Of a stretch of DNA of 7,878 nucleotides, positions 1 through 6,799 are shown one piece after another. How positions within the stretch are numbered: position 1 is the stretch's first letter; each line of letters opens with the position of its first letter. The notes under the pieces were generated by a model, which saw only the letters and a program-made list of their open reading frames with translations, was not told the DNA's origin and did not search any database. Both the position numbers and the translations under genes were made by a program. Origin of the DNA: Rhizobiaceae bacterium (GTDB lineage: Bacteria > Pseudomonadota > Alphaproteobacteria > Rhizobiales > Rhizobiaceae); the NCBI GenBank assembly GCA_020696915.1, contig JAJFMR010000125.1:1-7878 (forward strand), in the 5' to 3' direction.

Positions 1-1004
1 GCGACCACCGGTCCCTGGTAGACGATGCGGGCTACCAGCCGGTCGCTGTTGGTGATTGGCACGAAGATGCTGACGGGTCCCTCTGCCCGAAGCGCCACGC
101 CCGACTTTTCGCCGCCATAGACACTTGCCTCGCCGACCACGTCGCCCTCGGCAAACAGCTCGGTCTTTTTGAAGGCGCGCATGCCCCAATCCAGCATCTT
201 GCGGGCCTCCTCGGCGCGCTCGCGCTCGCTCGTCATGCCGCTGAGCGCGGCAAACAGCCGCTTGCCGTCGCGGCTCACCGAACCGACGATGGCGTAACCC
301 GATTCCTCGGTGAAGCCGGTCTTCAGCCCGTCGGCGCCGATATCCATCGTCAGCAGCGGGTTGCGGTTGCGCTGCGTGATCTTGTTCCAGGTGAACTGCG
401 GCTGTGAATAATATTTGTAGAAGTCAGGATATTCCCGCCAGATGTGCCGTGCCAGCGCGACCAGCTCCCGTACGGTCACCACCTGGCCCTCGGCGGGCAG
501 GCCGTGTGAATTCTTGAAGACCGACTTTTCGAGGCCGAGTTCGCGGGCCCGCTCGGTCATCAGCGCGGCGAAATTTGCCTCCGACCCGGCCATGCCCTCG
601 GCGATGACGATGCAGCCGTCATTGGCGGACTGGACGATGACGCCCTGGATCAGGTCCCCCAGTCTGATCGTGGACTTGAGCTCGGCGAACATGGTCGAGC
701 CGCCGGACCCGGCGCCGCCCGTGCGCCAGGCGTTCTCGCTCACCTGGAACGTGTCGTCCAGCGTGTAGCGGCCTGCCTTGATCGCGTTGAATACCACTTC
801 CATGGTCATCAGCTTGGCCAGCGATGCCGGCGGGATCAGCGCGTCCGGTTCCTTGGAAAACAGGATGGTGCCCGTTTCGCCGTCGATCATGAAAGCCTGT
901 TTCGCCTTCGTCTCGAAAAGCTGCGCTGCAGCCTGCGGCGAGGATAGAGCAGCTGCCGCAACGAGCAGCCAGGGCAGCAAACCGGAGAAAAGACGAAAAG
1001 CCAT
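1..1004 (-). CDS. D-alanyl-D-alanine carboxypeptidase (PBP5/6-like, S11 family), C-terminus cut by window edge
   Basis: Periplasmic penicillin-binding enzyme that removes the terminal D-alanine from peptidoglycan pentapeptide stems, limiting cross-linking. About 334 residues are visible. A hydrophobic Sec signal peptide covers roughly residues 1-27 (ending near AAAQ). All three S11 active-site motifs are present in order: SLAK at 61-64 (nucleophile Ser61, Lys64), SAN at 126-128, and KTG at 228-230. Visible sequence after KTG fits the rest of the catalytic domain and the start of the C-terminal beta domain; family members usually run to about 380-400 residues, so the membrane-anchoring end lies outside the window. 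The ATG at 1004 is preceded by GGGAG about 12 bases upstream, which supports this start. It lies 156 bases downstream of rlpA on the same strand, a pairing also known from E. coli (rlpA-dacA), and may be co-transcribed. The family is certain; the exact dac paralogue is not. Confidence 0.95.
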   Translation of the reverse strand, partial: MAFRLFSGLLPWLLVAAAALSSPQAAAQLFETKAKQAFMIDGETGTILFSKEPDALIPPASLAKLMTMEVVFNAIKAGRYTLDDTFQVSENAWRTGGAGSGGSTMFAELKSTIRLGDLIQGVIVQSANDGCIVIAEGMAGSEANFAALMTERARELGLEKSVFKNSHGLPAEGQVVTVRELVALARHIWREYPDFYKYYSQPQFTWNKITQRNRNPLLTMDIGADGLKTGFTEESGYAIVGSVSRDGKRLFAALSGMTSERERAEEARKMLDWGMRAFKKTELFAEGDVVGEASVYGGEKSGVALRAEGPVSIFVPITNSDRLVARIVYQGPVV

Positions 1005-1160
1005 CGAACGCACGCTCCCGAACCCGATGAAAGGTTAGAGCATCAGGCGTTCAAATGGAATCTTTTCTGATTGCACGGGCATGACGCCGGGGCGTCGACC
1101 AATCGCCCCGTTGCGCGAGGGCCGCCGTGAACCTCCATCGGCCGCGATTCCCCCCTGGCG
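1005..1160. other. rlpA-dac spacer
   Basis: This 156-base spacer lies between the rlpA stop and the dac start. It contains a short GC-rich palindrome at 1083-1096 (GACGCC GG GGCGTC) with no T-run on either side, so it is not a convincing terminator. An AT-richer block at 1035-1062 resembles one arm of Hyphomicrobiales intergenic repeats. No convincing promoter was found, and the spacer may simply be transcribed as part of an rlpA-dac message. Confidence 0.4.
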
Positions 1161-2339
1161 TCAGTCGCGGACGGTCATCGCGTCGGGTGCGCCGTTTTCC
1201 CAGGCAGCCAGGAGCAACTCGTCGATGCCGTTGCGCCCATCGCCATGCAGGTTGACGCCGTACCAGACGGTCCCTTCGATCTCCGATCTCTCGACGTCGG
1301 TGCGGCCGAAAGCGGCGAGCTGCGCGGCGAGCCGATCCGCTTCGCCCTCGTCGGTGAACGAGCCGGCGGCGATGTAGGGTTCTGCGGCCGTGGCTGCGGG
1401 GCTCATCCGCTTCCAGGACCGCTGAACCGTCATTCCTTCCTTTTCGAGGGCAGCGAAGGCGGTGACCTCCTGCTCGTCGGCATACGACATCGAGGCGATG
1501 GCGAAGGGCGAGTTGGCCGGCAGGTCGAAATCCGGGCGGTCCGGCACGACCGGGCCGTGCGCCGGCAGTTCACCGGTAAAGGCGGGAGCGATCGTCGAAT
1601 CGGTGAGACTGCCCGGAAAGGCTGCGGCCTGCCCGACGGCCGCCGAAGGCGTCGGCCCGTTCATGGCGATCATCACGCCCGTCGCCAGGCCGTCCGAAGG
1701 ATCGGGGTCTGCATTGCCGGGCCGGTAGGAAGCCATCAGATAGTGATCGTCGCTCCCCTCGAGCGGCGCGCGGCCGAGATAGTCCACCTTCACCGTGGCG
1801 GTGCCCCTGCGCTTGTAGTCGAGCAGGTCGGCGGCACGGCTGGAAAGATCGATCAGCCGGTTGTGCGAATAGGGGCCGCGGTCATTGACGCGGACGACGA
1901 TCGAGGCGCCGTTCTCGGTATTGGTGACGCGCGCGTAGCTCGGCAGCGGCATCGTCGGATGCGCAGCCGTCAGCTGCGTCATGTCGTAGATTTCGCCATT
2001 TGCCGTCAGCCTGCCATGAAAAGCCGCCCCATACCATGAAGCGAGACCAAGCCGGCTGTAGTTCTTGTCTTCCTTGGGGTAGTACATGCGGCCGCGCACC
2101 TTGTAGGGCTTGCCGATCTGGTCGCGACCGCCGCCCCGCCGGATCTTGGCGCCATGGGCGACCCTGGGGCTTGCCTTCACGCCGTACTGGGCCTCCGAGA
2201 AGTACTCCTTTGAGCGCTTCTTCGGGTTCACCATTCCCTTCGGCTGCGAGGACGAGCACGCCGCCAGAAAGGCGGCTGCGATGGCAAAGACTGCGATGGT
2301 CGAAGCGCTTCGAAAACGCGAGCGCGCCAAAATCTGCAT
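1161..2339 (-). CDS. rlpA: RlpA family septal-ring lipoprotein / lytic transglycosylase (DPBB + SPOR)
   Basis: Lipoprotein of the RlpA family. Characterised members act at the division septum and cleave glycan strands lacking stem peptides. The chosen ATG at 2339 gives 392 residues and a clean lipoprotein signal: basic N-terminus, hydrophobic core 12-24, lipobox LAAC with Cys28 as the lipidated residue, followed by Ser. A GGGGA lies about 9 bases upstream. An in-frame ATG at 2411 would add 24 Arg-rich residues before the signal, so it is less likely. A linker (about 29-95) precedes a double-psi beta-barrel domain (about 97-195: GLASWYG, TAAHPT, VNDRGPY). His127 and Asp153 occupy the positions of the catalytic His/Asp pair of active RlpA, which suggests real transglycosylase activity. 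A proline/alanine-rich linker leads to a C-terminal SPOR domain (about 318-392) expected to bind denuded septal glycan. It lies upstream of the D,D-carboxypeptidase gene. Confidence 0.94.
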   Translation of the reverse strand: MQILARSRFRSASTIAVFAIAAAFLAACSSSQPKGMVNPKKRSKEYFSEAQYGVKASPRVAHGAKIRRGGGRDQIGKPYKVRGRMYYPKEDKNYSRLGLASWYGAAFHGRLTANGEIYDMTQLTAAHPTMPLPSYARVTNTENGASIVVRVNDRGPYSHNRLIDLSSRAADLLDYKRRGTATVKVDYLGRAPLEGSDDHYLMASYRPGNADPDPSDGLATGVMIAMNGPTPSAAVGQAAAFPGSLTDSTIAPAFTGELPAHGPVVPDRPDFDLPANSPFAIASMSYADEQEVTAFAALEKEGMTVQRSWKRMSPAATAAEPYIAAGSFTDEGEADRLAAQLAAFGRTDVERSEIEGTVWYGVNLHGDGRNGIDELLLAAWENGAPDAMTVRD

Positions 2340-2494
2340 GAATGACCGTCCCCGGACTCGAATGCCATTGCGCCGCCGCATCCGCCCCGCACGCGCCCCT
2401 CGCATATGCACGGGAAGTCATTAGCAGCCGATTAATCGATTATGTCTGGAACGGGGCAAGAATGTGGCGCCGGTGGCAGTCTGCCGAAGGCGGA
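2340..2494. promoter_or_regulatory. rlpA upstream region with possible CtrA-like site
   Basis: This 155-base spacer lies between the end of the BKACE gene and rlpA, both on the minus strand, and should hold the rlpA promoter. An AT-rich core at 2421-2443 stands out from the GC-rich surroundings. It contains overlapping perfect palindromes CGATTAATCG (2429-2438) and TAATCGATTA (2433-2442). Read on the minus strand, TTAA-N7-CTAA (2435 down to 2421) is one mismatch from the CtrA consensus TTAA-N7-TTAA. Cell-cycle control of a septal gene would make sense, but one degenerate match is weak evidence. A short GGCAG-T-CTGCC palindrome near 2476-2486 lacks a T-run, so no good terminator for the BKACE gene is seen. 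Confidence 0.35.
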
Positions 2495-3328
2495 TTATCG
2501 CGTCCGGGCATTCCAGTCGGCGGCAAGGTCGGCCGCGTCTGCCGTCCTTGCGCCGCACGCATGCAGGGTTTTCACCACCTGTGCCACGAGATCGGCGTTG
2601 GACCCGGCAAGCGTGCCGTCCGGCAACAGGAGATTGTTCTCGAAGCCGACCCGGACGTGGCCGCCGAGCAGCGCGGCAGCCACCACGCAGGCCAACTCGT
2701 GGCGCCCGAACGCGCACACGCTCCAGTGCCGGTATTTCGGCACTGGCGGGGCAAGGAAGGGCAGCAGATCGGCGGGGACCGAGGTCTGTCCAGGAGCGTA
2801 GCGCCCCAGAACGAAGAGCACCGGCACGTCTTCCGCACCGAGCAGGCCACGGCGCCGGAGATCGGCCAGGCGGACCGCCTCTTCCGGCGAATAGAGGATG
2901 ATCTGCGGCGCAGCACGCTCGGCATGCAGCCACTGCATGAAACCCGAGAACGCCGCTTCGGTGCCGCTGTCCGGGACCAGTTCCCGAAGCGCCATCGAAA
3001 CGGCCTGCGGCCTCGCCTCCCGGATCACCGCCATCTGCGCCTCGGGAGAATAAAGGCCCAGCGACTCGCTGGTGATCTGCACGACGAGGCGGTTGCCTAC
3101 GGCAGCGCGGATGGCCGACGTTGCCTCCCGGTAGGCATCGGCATCGAGGACGTGCCGGCCCTGACCGTCCCTGACGTGGACGTGGATCATCGCCGCGCCG
3201 GCATCGGCGCAGGCGCTTGCCGCCGCCGCCAGTTCCGTCGTCGTCAGCGGCAGCGCCGCGTGATCCGCCTTGGAGCGCCGTCCGCCGTTCGGTGCGACCG
3301 CCACCGCCACCCGATGCTGCTCATCCAC
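2495..3328 (-). CDS. Beta-keto acid cleavage enzyme (BKACE, DUF849 / 3-keto-5-aminohexanoate cleavage family)
   Basis: A 277-residue TIM-barrel, Zn-dependent enzyme family that converts a beta-keto acid plus acetyl-CoA into acetoacetate plus a new acyl-CoA. The length matches the family (about 275). The N-terminal strand motif VAVAPNGG is at 7-16, the metal-binding HVHVRD at 49-54 (His49, His51), the late-barrel motif FVLGRYAPGQ sits in the middle, and GGHVRVGFENN ends at 232 with Arg226 and the third metal ligand Glu230. The start is a GTG at 3328; the next in-frame GTG, codon 7, would cut into the first strand. The Shine-Dalgarno (AAAGAGA) is poor. The residue after Glu230 is Asn where Kce, as I recall it, has Asp, and the Kce acidic residues on two other strands also appear replaced, so the substrate is probably different. 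The gene diverges from the RpiR regulator and shares its control region. Family certain; substrate unknown. Confidence 0.92.
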   Translation of the reverse strand: MDEQHRVAVAVAPNGGRRSKADHAALPLTTTELAAAASACADAGAAMIHVHVRDGQGRHVLDADAYREATSAIRAAVGNRLVVQITSESLGLYSPEAQMAVIREARPQAVSMALRELVPDSGTEAAFSGFMQWLHAERAAPQIILYSPEEAVRLADLRRRGLLGAEDVPVLFVLGRYAPGQTSVPADLLPFLAPPVPKYRHWSVCAFGRHELACVVAAALLGGHVRVGFENNLLLPDGTLAGSNADLVAQVVKTLHACGARTADAADLAADWNARTR

Positions 3329-3422
3329 TCTCTTTGATTCCCGTTGCCTCGGCGGAAAACATATGAATCATTATTGAGCACGATGAAACACATGTTGCAA
3401 TGTATGATTCCGCGGGTTAGCC
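3329..3422. promoter_or_regulatory. Divergent control region between the BKACE gene and rpiR-type regulator gene
   Basis: This 94-base, AT-richer intergenic region must carry promoters for both directions. It contains a 16-bp imperfect palindrome at 3384-3399 (TGAAACA-CA-TGTTGCA, one mismatched pair), nested inside a wider inverted repeat whose 7-bp arms are GAATCAT at 3365-3371 and ATGATTC at 3404-3410. Three TGA-type half-sites (3364, 3375, 3384) lie about one helical turn apart. TATGAT at 3403-3408 resembles a -10 box for the rightward gene, but no well-spaced -35 was found. The position suggests autoregulation and shared control of both arms by the RpiR protein. Confidence 0.55.
3384..3399. 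promoter_or_regulatory. Candidate operator for the RpiR-type regulator
   Basis: TGAAACA-CA-TGTTGCA is self-complementary in six of seven arm positions around a 2-base centre. A palindrome of this size suits the dimeric HTH of RpiR proteins, which often bind near their own genes. Assignment to this regulator is inferred from position only. Confidence 0.4.
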
Positions 3423-4331
3423 ATGTTCATGCATCAGGGGGAGCTTGTCCTGCGGATAAGGGAGGCGTTCGACGGCATGCCGGCGCAACTCCGTTCGGCG
3501 GCCCGCTACGTCCTGGACCACCCGCAGGATGTCGCATTGCTGACCATGCGCGAACAGGCGCGCCAGGCGGGCGTGCAACCGGCGACGATGACGCGCCTTG
3601 CCCAGCGTCTCGGTCTCGGCGGCTACGAGATGCTGCGTGACATACATGCCGACGCTCTGCGTGGCGGCGAGATCGGCTTCGCCGGACGGGGCGGCATTCA
3701 GGTCGCTGCGCAGAAACTCAAGGGCGATCACGCGCTCGTCGCGGATATACTGCAGTCGATCGGCAGTCAGCTCGGCGGACTTGGCAACGCGGCTTCCATC
3801 GACCGGCTGGTGGAAGCGGCCATTGCCCTCACCGCGGCCCGCCGGGTGTATTGCCTCGGGCTCCGCTCCAGCTACGCGATCGCCTGGCATCTCCATTATA
3901 CGATGTCGCTGATCGGCGAGAAATCGATCCTGCTGCCCGGACCGGCGGGGACCGGCGGGGACGCCCTCGGACATGCAACCAGCCGTGACGTCCTGCTTGC
4001 CGCAAGCGTGCACCCGTACACGCGCCTGACGCTGGACCTGGCCGAGTTTGCCGCAGGGCGGTCGGTGCAGGTCGTGGCGGTGACCGACAGCGAGGTCGCC
4101 CCGCTGGCGCAGATCGCCGACCATCTGGTCATCGTGCCGACCGGCAGCCCGGCCTTCCTGAACACGCTCGCTCCGGCATTCGCCGTCGCCGAGATTCTCG
4201 GCGCGCTTGTGGCGGGCCATGCCGGGCAAGGCGCGGTCGAGGCCCTCCGGCGTTTCGACGAGCAGGGGGCGGCGCTGAAGACCCACCTCTTTCACAGGTC
4301 GCCTGGAAAACGGCAAAGGAACTGCCAATGA
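3423..4331 (+). CDS. MurR/RpiR family transcriptional regulator (HTH + SIS)
   Basis: A 302-residue DNA-binding regulator. The N-terminal HTH_6 domain covers about residues 5-80, with the helix-turn-helix near 40-72 (REQARQAGVQPATMTRLAQR). The C-terminal SIS domain, about 125-285, starts its first beta strand at RRVYCLGLRSS (140-150). SIS domains bind phosphosugars or other small metabolites, so the protein probably senses an intermediate of the pathway encoded next to it. ATG at 3423 is used, with another in-frame ATG two codons later; neither has a good Shine-Dalgarno. The stop overlaps the start of the aminotransferase gene by ATGA, which indicates translational coupling. A perfect 10-bp tandem duplication lies at 3941-3960 inside the SIS coding region without breaking the frame. 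RpiR proteins are found as activators or repressors; the direction here cannot be told. Confidence 0.93.
   Translation: MFMHQGELVLRIREAFDGMPAQLRSAARYVLDHPQDVALLTMREQARQAGVQPATMTRLAQRLGLGGYEMLRDIHADALRGGEIGFAGRGGIQVAAQKLKGDHALVADILQSIGSQLGGLGNAASIDRLVEAAIALTAARRVYCLGLRSSYAIAWHLHYTMSLIGEKSILLPGPAGTGGDALGHATSRDVLLAASVHPYTRLTLDLAEFAAGRSVQVVAVTDSEVAPLAQIADHLVIVPTGSPAFLNTLAPAFAVAEILGALVAGHAGQGAVEALRRFDEQGAALKTHLFHRSPGKRQRNCQ
3941..3960. repeat. 10-bp tandem duplication inside the regulator gene
   Basis: The unit ACCGGCGGGG occurs twice in a row. Because 10 is not a multiple of 3, gain or loss of one unit would shift the frame and remove the second half of the SIS domain. In the present sequence the frame is intact through to the overlapping downstream start. 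Confidence 0.8.
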
Positions 4332-5662
4332 CTCACCTCCTGCATCGCTCCATCCATTCGGTGCCGCCGGTCGCCGTTCGCGGCCGGGGTATCGAGTTGT
4401 TCGATGCCGACGGCAAGGCCTACATCGACGCCTCCGGGGGTGCCGCGGTGTCGTGCCTGGGCCACGCGCATCCGGATGTCATCGCAGCGCTGCATGCGCA
4501 GCTCGACAGGATCGCCTATGCCCATACCGGCTTCTTCACCACCGAAGCGGCGGAGGCGCTTGCCGACCGGCTGGCGGCCGACGCACCCGCCGGCATCGAC
4601 CATGTCTATCTGGTCAGCGGCGGATCCGAGGCGATCGAGGCAGCACTGAAGATGGCGCGGCAATATGCCGTCGAGAAGGGTGAGCCTCGGCGGCGTCACA
4701 TCATCGCCCGCCGCCAGAGCTACCACGGCAACACGCTTGGCGCCCTGGCGACCGGCGGCAATGAGTGGCGGCGCACGCAATTCAGGCCGCTGCTCATCGA
4801 GACGCATCATATCGACCCCTGCTATGCCTACCGGTTCCAGCATCAGGGCGAGAGCGACGAGGCCTATGCCGCGCGGTCCGCGCAGCAGCTCGAAGACATG
4901 ATCCTCGAGCTCGGCGCAGACGAGGTTCTCGCCTTCGTTGCCGAGCCCGTCGTCGGAGCGACGGCGGGAGCGGTGCCGCCCGTCGCCGATTACTTCAAGC
5001 GCATCCGCGCCATCTGTGACCGTTACGGCGTTCTTTTGATCCTCGACGAGGTCATGTGCGGAATGGGCCGCACGGGGACGCTCCACGCCTGCGAGCAGGA
5101 CTGCATAGTCCCTGACCTGCTGGTCATCGCCAAGGGACTTGGCGGCGGCTATCAGCCGATCGGCGCGGTCCTGCTCGGCCGTCACATATTCGATGCCTTC
5201 GCGAACGGTTCGGGGTTTTTCCAGCACGGACACACCTATATGGGCCACCCCATGGCTGCTGCGGCGGGGCTGGCGGTGCAGGAGGTGATCCGCCGTGATC
5301 GGCTGCTCGGCAACGTCAAGGCGATGGGCGAAAGGCTGGACGAGCGCCTGCGCCAGCGCTTCGGCAATCACCATCACGTCGGGGACATTCGGGGACGCGG
5401 CCTGTTCCGCGCCATCGAGCTGGTACTCGACCGCGGCACGAAGGAGCCTTTCGATCCCGCCCTCAAGGTCCATGCCCGGGTGAAACGCGAAGCGATGAGT
5501 CGCGGCCTGATGGTCTATCCGATGGGCGGCACGATCGACGGCGAGCGGGGCGACCACGTGCTGATCGCGCCGCCCTTCATCGTCGGCGACGCAGACATCG
5601 GGAGGATCGTCGAGCGACTGGGGGACGCGGTCGATGCAGCCCTCCAGTCCGCTCGCAGCTGA
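4328..5662 (+). CDS. Class III PLP-dependent aminotransferase (omega-amino acid / acetylornithine type fold)
   Basis: A 444-residue fold-type I aminotransferase that should move an amino group from a primary or omega-amine, or from a beta- or gamma-amino acid, to an oxo acid such as pyruvate or 2-oxoglutarate. Visible landmarks: SGGSEA at 97-102 (phosphate-binding turn), SYHGNT at 131-136 (His133 next to Tyr132, which stacks on PLP), LDEVMCGMGRTG with Asp240 contacting the pyridine nitrogen, KGLGGGYQPIGA with Lys269 as the Schiff-base lysine, and HGHTYMGHP with Thr303 contacting the PLP phosphate. The length and all catalytic residues are complete. AAAGGA lies 7 bases upstream of the ATG. The start overlaps the regulator stop by 4 bases. 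The nearest general annotation would be aspartate aminotransferase family protein, which does not mean aspartate is the substrate. Lying between a BKACE gene and a transporter, it probably makes or uses a keto acid. Confidence 0.94.
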   Translation: MTHLLHRSIHSVPPVAVRGRGIELFDADGKAYIDASGGAAVSCLGHAHPDVIAALHAQLDRIAYAHTGFFTTEAAEALADRLAADAPAGIDHVYLVSGGSEAIEAALKMARQYAVEKGEPRRRHIIARRQSYHGNTLGALATGGNEWRRTQFRPLLIETHHIDPCYAYRFQHQGESDEAYAARSAQQLEDMILELGADEVLAFVAEPVVGATAGAVPPVADYFKRIRAICDRYGVLLILDEVMCGMGRTGTLHACEQDCIVPDLLVIAKGLGGGYQPIGAVLLGRHIFDAFANGSGFFQHGHTYMGHPMAAAAGLAVQEVIRRDRLLGNVKAMGERLDERLRQRFGNHHHVGDIRGRGLFRAIELVLDRGTKEPFDPALKVHARVKREAMSRGLMVYPMGGTIDGERGDHVLIAPPFIVGDADIGRIVERLGDAVDAALQSARS

Positions 5663-5810
5663 AGGCGGGCTACAGGAAGGAGGAGACGTCAGGGAGTTGC
5701 CCCGATACGATCGGCGCACAGGAGTTGATTTTCGCCTTTATGATGGTCCGGCTACGGACCATCACCATTTTCACGGGCGAGACAGTGCCCAAACAAGGAG
5801 AGAGAGAACG
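5663..5810. other. Spacer between aminotransferase and TAXI gene
   Basis: This 148-base spacer contains no coding region. It holds a perfect 10-bp inverted repeat (5741-5764) and the strong AAGGAG of the next gene. TTGATT at 5725-5730 and TATGAT at 5739-5744 look like promoter hexamers but are wrongly spaced relative to each other, so a separate promoter for the transporter genes is possible but not shown. Confidence 0.4.
5741..5764 (+). terminator. Stem-loop, possible terminator/attenuator upstream of the TAXI gene
   Basis: TGATGGTCCG and CGGACCATCA form a perfect 10-bp stem around a 4-base loop (GCTA). It is followed by CCATTTTC, with only four T, so it would be a weak intrinsic terminator. 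It could instead be an mRNA processing barrier or an operator, since a 24-bp perfect palindrome with a short centre also suits a dimeric protein. It sits 46 bases before the TAXI start. Confidence 0.45.
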
Positions 5811-6788
5811 ATGACCCCGACCAGACTACTTGGCTCGTTGGCTGCTGCGGCATTGATGGCCGCCGCTTCGGCGGGCGCCGCTTCGGCGCAGCAGAACTTC
5901 GTGACGATCGGCACCGGCGGCGTCACCGGCGTCTATTATGCCGCCGGAGGCGCCATCTGCCGGTTGCTCAACAAGGACCGCAAGACGCATGGCATCCGCT
6001 GCTCGGTGGAATCGACCGGCGGCTCCGCCTTCAACGTCAACACGATCAAGGAGGGGGAGCTGGATTTCGGAATGGCCCAGTCGGACGTCCAGTACAACGC
6101 GTTCAAGGGTGACGAGGCGTTCAAGGAAGGAGGTGCGCACACCGATCTGCGCGCCGTTTTCTCGGTCCATCCCGAACCCTTCACGGTGCTTGCCCACCCT
6201 GATGCCGGTGTGACCAAATTCGAGGATTTCAAGGGAAAGCGCTTCAATGTCGGCAATCCGGGATCAGGCACGCGGGCTTCGATGGAACGGCTGCTCGACG
6301 CCATGGGCTGGACGCTCGCCGATTTCGCGCTGGCTTCGGAACTGAAGGCCGACGAGCATGGCCCCGCGCTTTGCGACGGCAAGATCGACGGCTTCTTCTA
6401 CGGCGTCGGCCACCCCTCGGCGAACATCCAGGATCCAACCACCACCTGCGCAGCCAAACTGGTGCCGCTGACCGGTGCGGCGGTCGACAAGCTGATCGCC
6501 GAAAATCCGTATTACGCTGCCGCCACCATCCCGGGCGGGCTTTACGCCAACAACCCTGACGACACGCAGACCTTCGGCGTGCTCGCAACCCTGGTGACCT
6601 CTGCCAATGTTCCGGAGGAGAGCGTCTATCAGCTGACCAGGGCGGTGTTCGAGAACTTCGACGAGTTCAAGTCGCTGCATCCGGCCTTTGCTTCGCTCGA
6701 CCCCGCCCGGATGGTGACGGACGGCCTGTCGGCGCCCCTGCATCCGGGTGCCGAAAAGTACTACCGGGAGAAAGGCTGGCTGAAATAG
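5811..6788 (+). CDS. TAXI family TRAP transporter solute-binding subunit
   Basis: A 325-residue periplasmic binding protein that captures the substrate for the TRAP permease encoded next. The signal peptide covers residues 1-26, ending in ASA before QQNF. The mature protein begins with the strong family signature FVTIGTGGVTGVYY (30-43), followed by AICRLLNKD, RCSVESTGGSAFNV and GELDFGMAQSDVQYNA, all typical of the TAXI (TRAP-associated extracytoplasmic immunogenic) family. ATG at 5811 is chosen because it begins a perfect signal peptide and has AAGGAG 10 bases upstream; the frame is open further upstream to 5634, but that stretch has no signal-like sequence and overlaps the aminotransferase gene. 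Known TAXI ligands include glutamate/glutamine and C5 dicarboxylates such as 2-oxoglutarate, so an amino- or keto-acid ligand is plausible here. The ligand cannot be read from the sequence. Confidence 0.95.
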   Translation: MTPTRLLGSLAAAALMAAASAGAASAQQNFVTIGTGGVTGVYYAAGGAICRLLNKDRKTHGIRCSVESTGGSAFNVNTIKEGELDFGMAQSDVQYNAFKGDEAFKEGGAHTDLRAVFSVHPEPFTVLAHPDAGVTKFEDFKGKRFNVGNPGSGTRASMERLLDAMGWTLADFALASELKADEHGPALCDGKIDGFFYGVGHPSANIQDPTTTCAAKLVPLTGAAVDKLIAENPYYAAATIPGGLYANNPDDTQTFGVLATLVTSANVPEESVYQLTRAVFENFDEFKSLHPAFASLDPARMVTDGLSAPLHPGAEKYYREKGWLK

Positions 6789-6799
6789 GCCTGCTGCAC

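Noticed and set aside
1083..1096. GC palindrome in the rlpA-dac spacer as a terminator
   Set aside because: The loop is too tight or the stem too short (5 bp with a 4-base loop), and no T-run follows on either strand.
1245..2039. A 264-codon open frame on the plus strand
   Set aside because: It is antisense to rlpA with its lipobox, DPBB and SPOR sequence; a shadow of GC-rich coding.
2340..2411. N-terminal extension of RlpA to the ATG at 2411
   Set aside because: It adds 24 Arg-rich residues ahead of a textbook lipoprotein signal; the ATG at 2339 is more credible.
2342..3337. A 331-codon open frame on the plus strand
   Set aside because: It is antisense to the BKACE gene, which carries clear family motifs; the plus-strand translation shows none.
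3417..4328. A 303-codon open frame on the minus strand
   Set aside because: It mirrors the RpiR regulator codon for codon; its composition is Arg/Gly/Ala/His-rich without any domain.
4292..5719. A 475-codon open frame on the minus strand
   Set aside because: It runs antisense to the aminotransferase, whose catalytic motifs are complete. The frame has no recognisable domain and is explained by high GC in third codon positions.
5634..5810. Upstream in-frame extension of the TAXI protein
   Set aside because: It would overlap the aminotransferase end and place about 59 non-hydrophobic residues before a perfect signal peptide; the ATG at 5811 has the strong Shine-Dalgarno.
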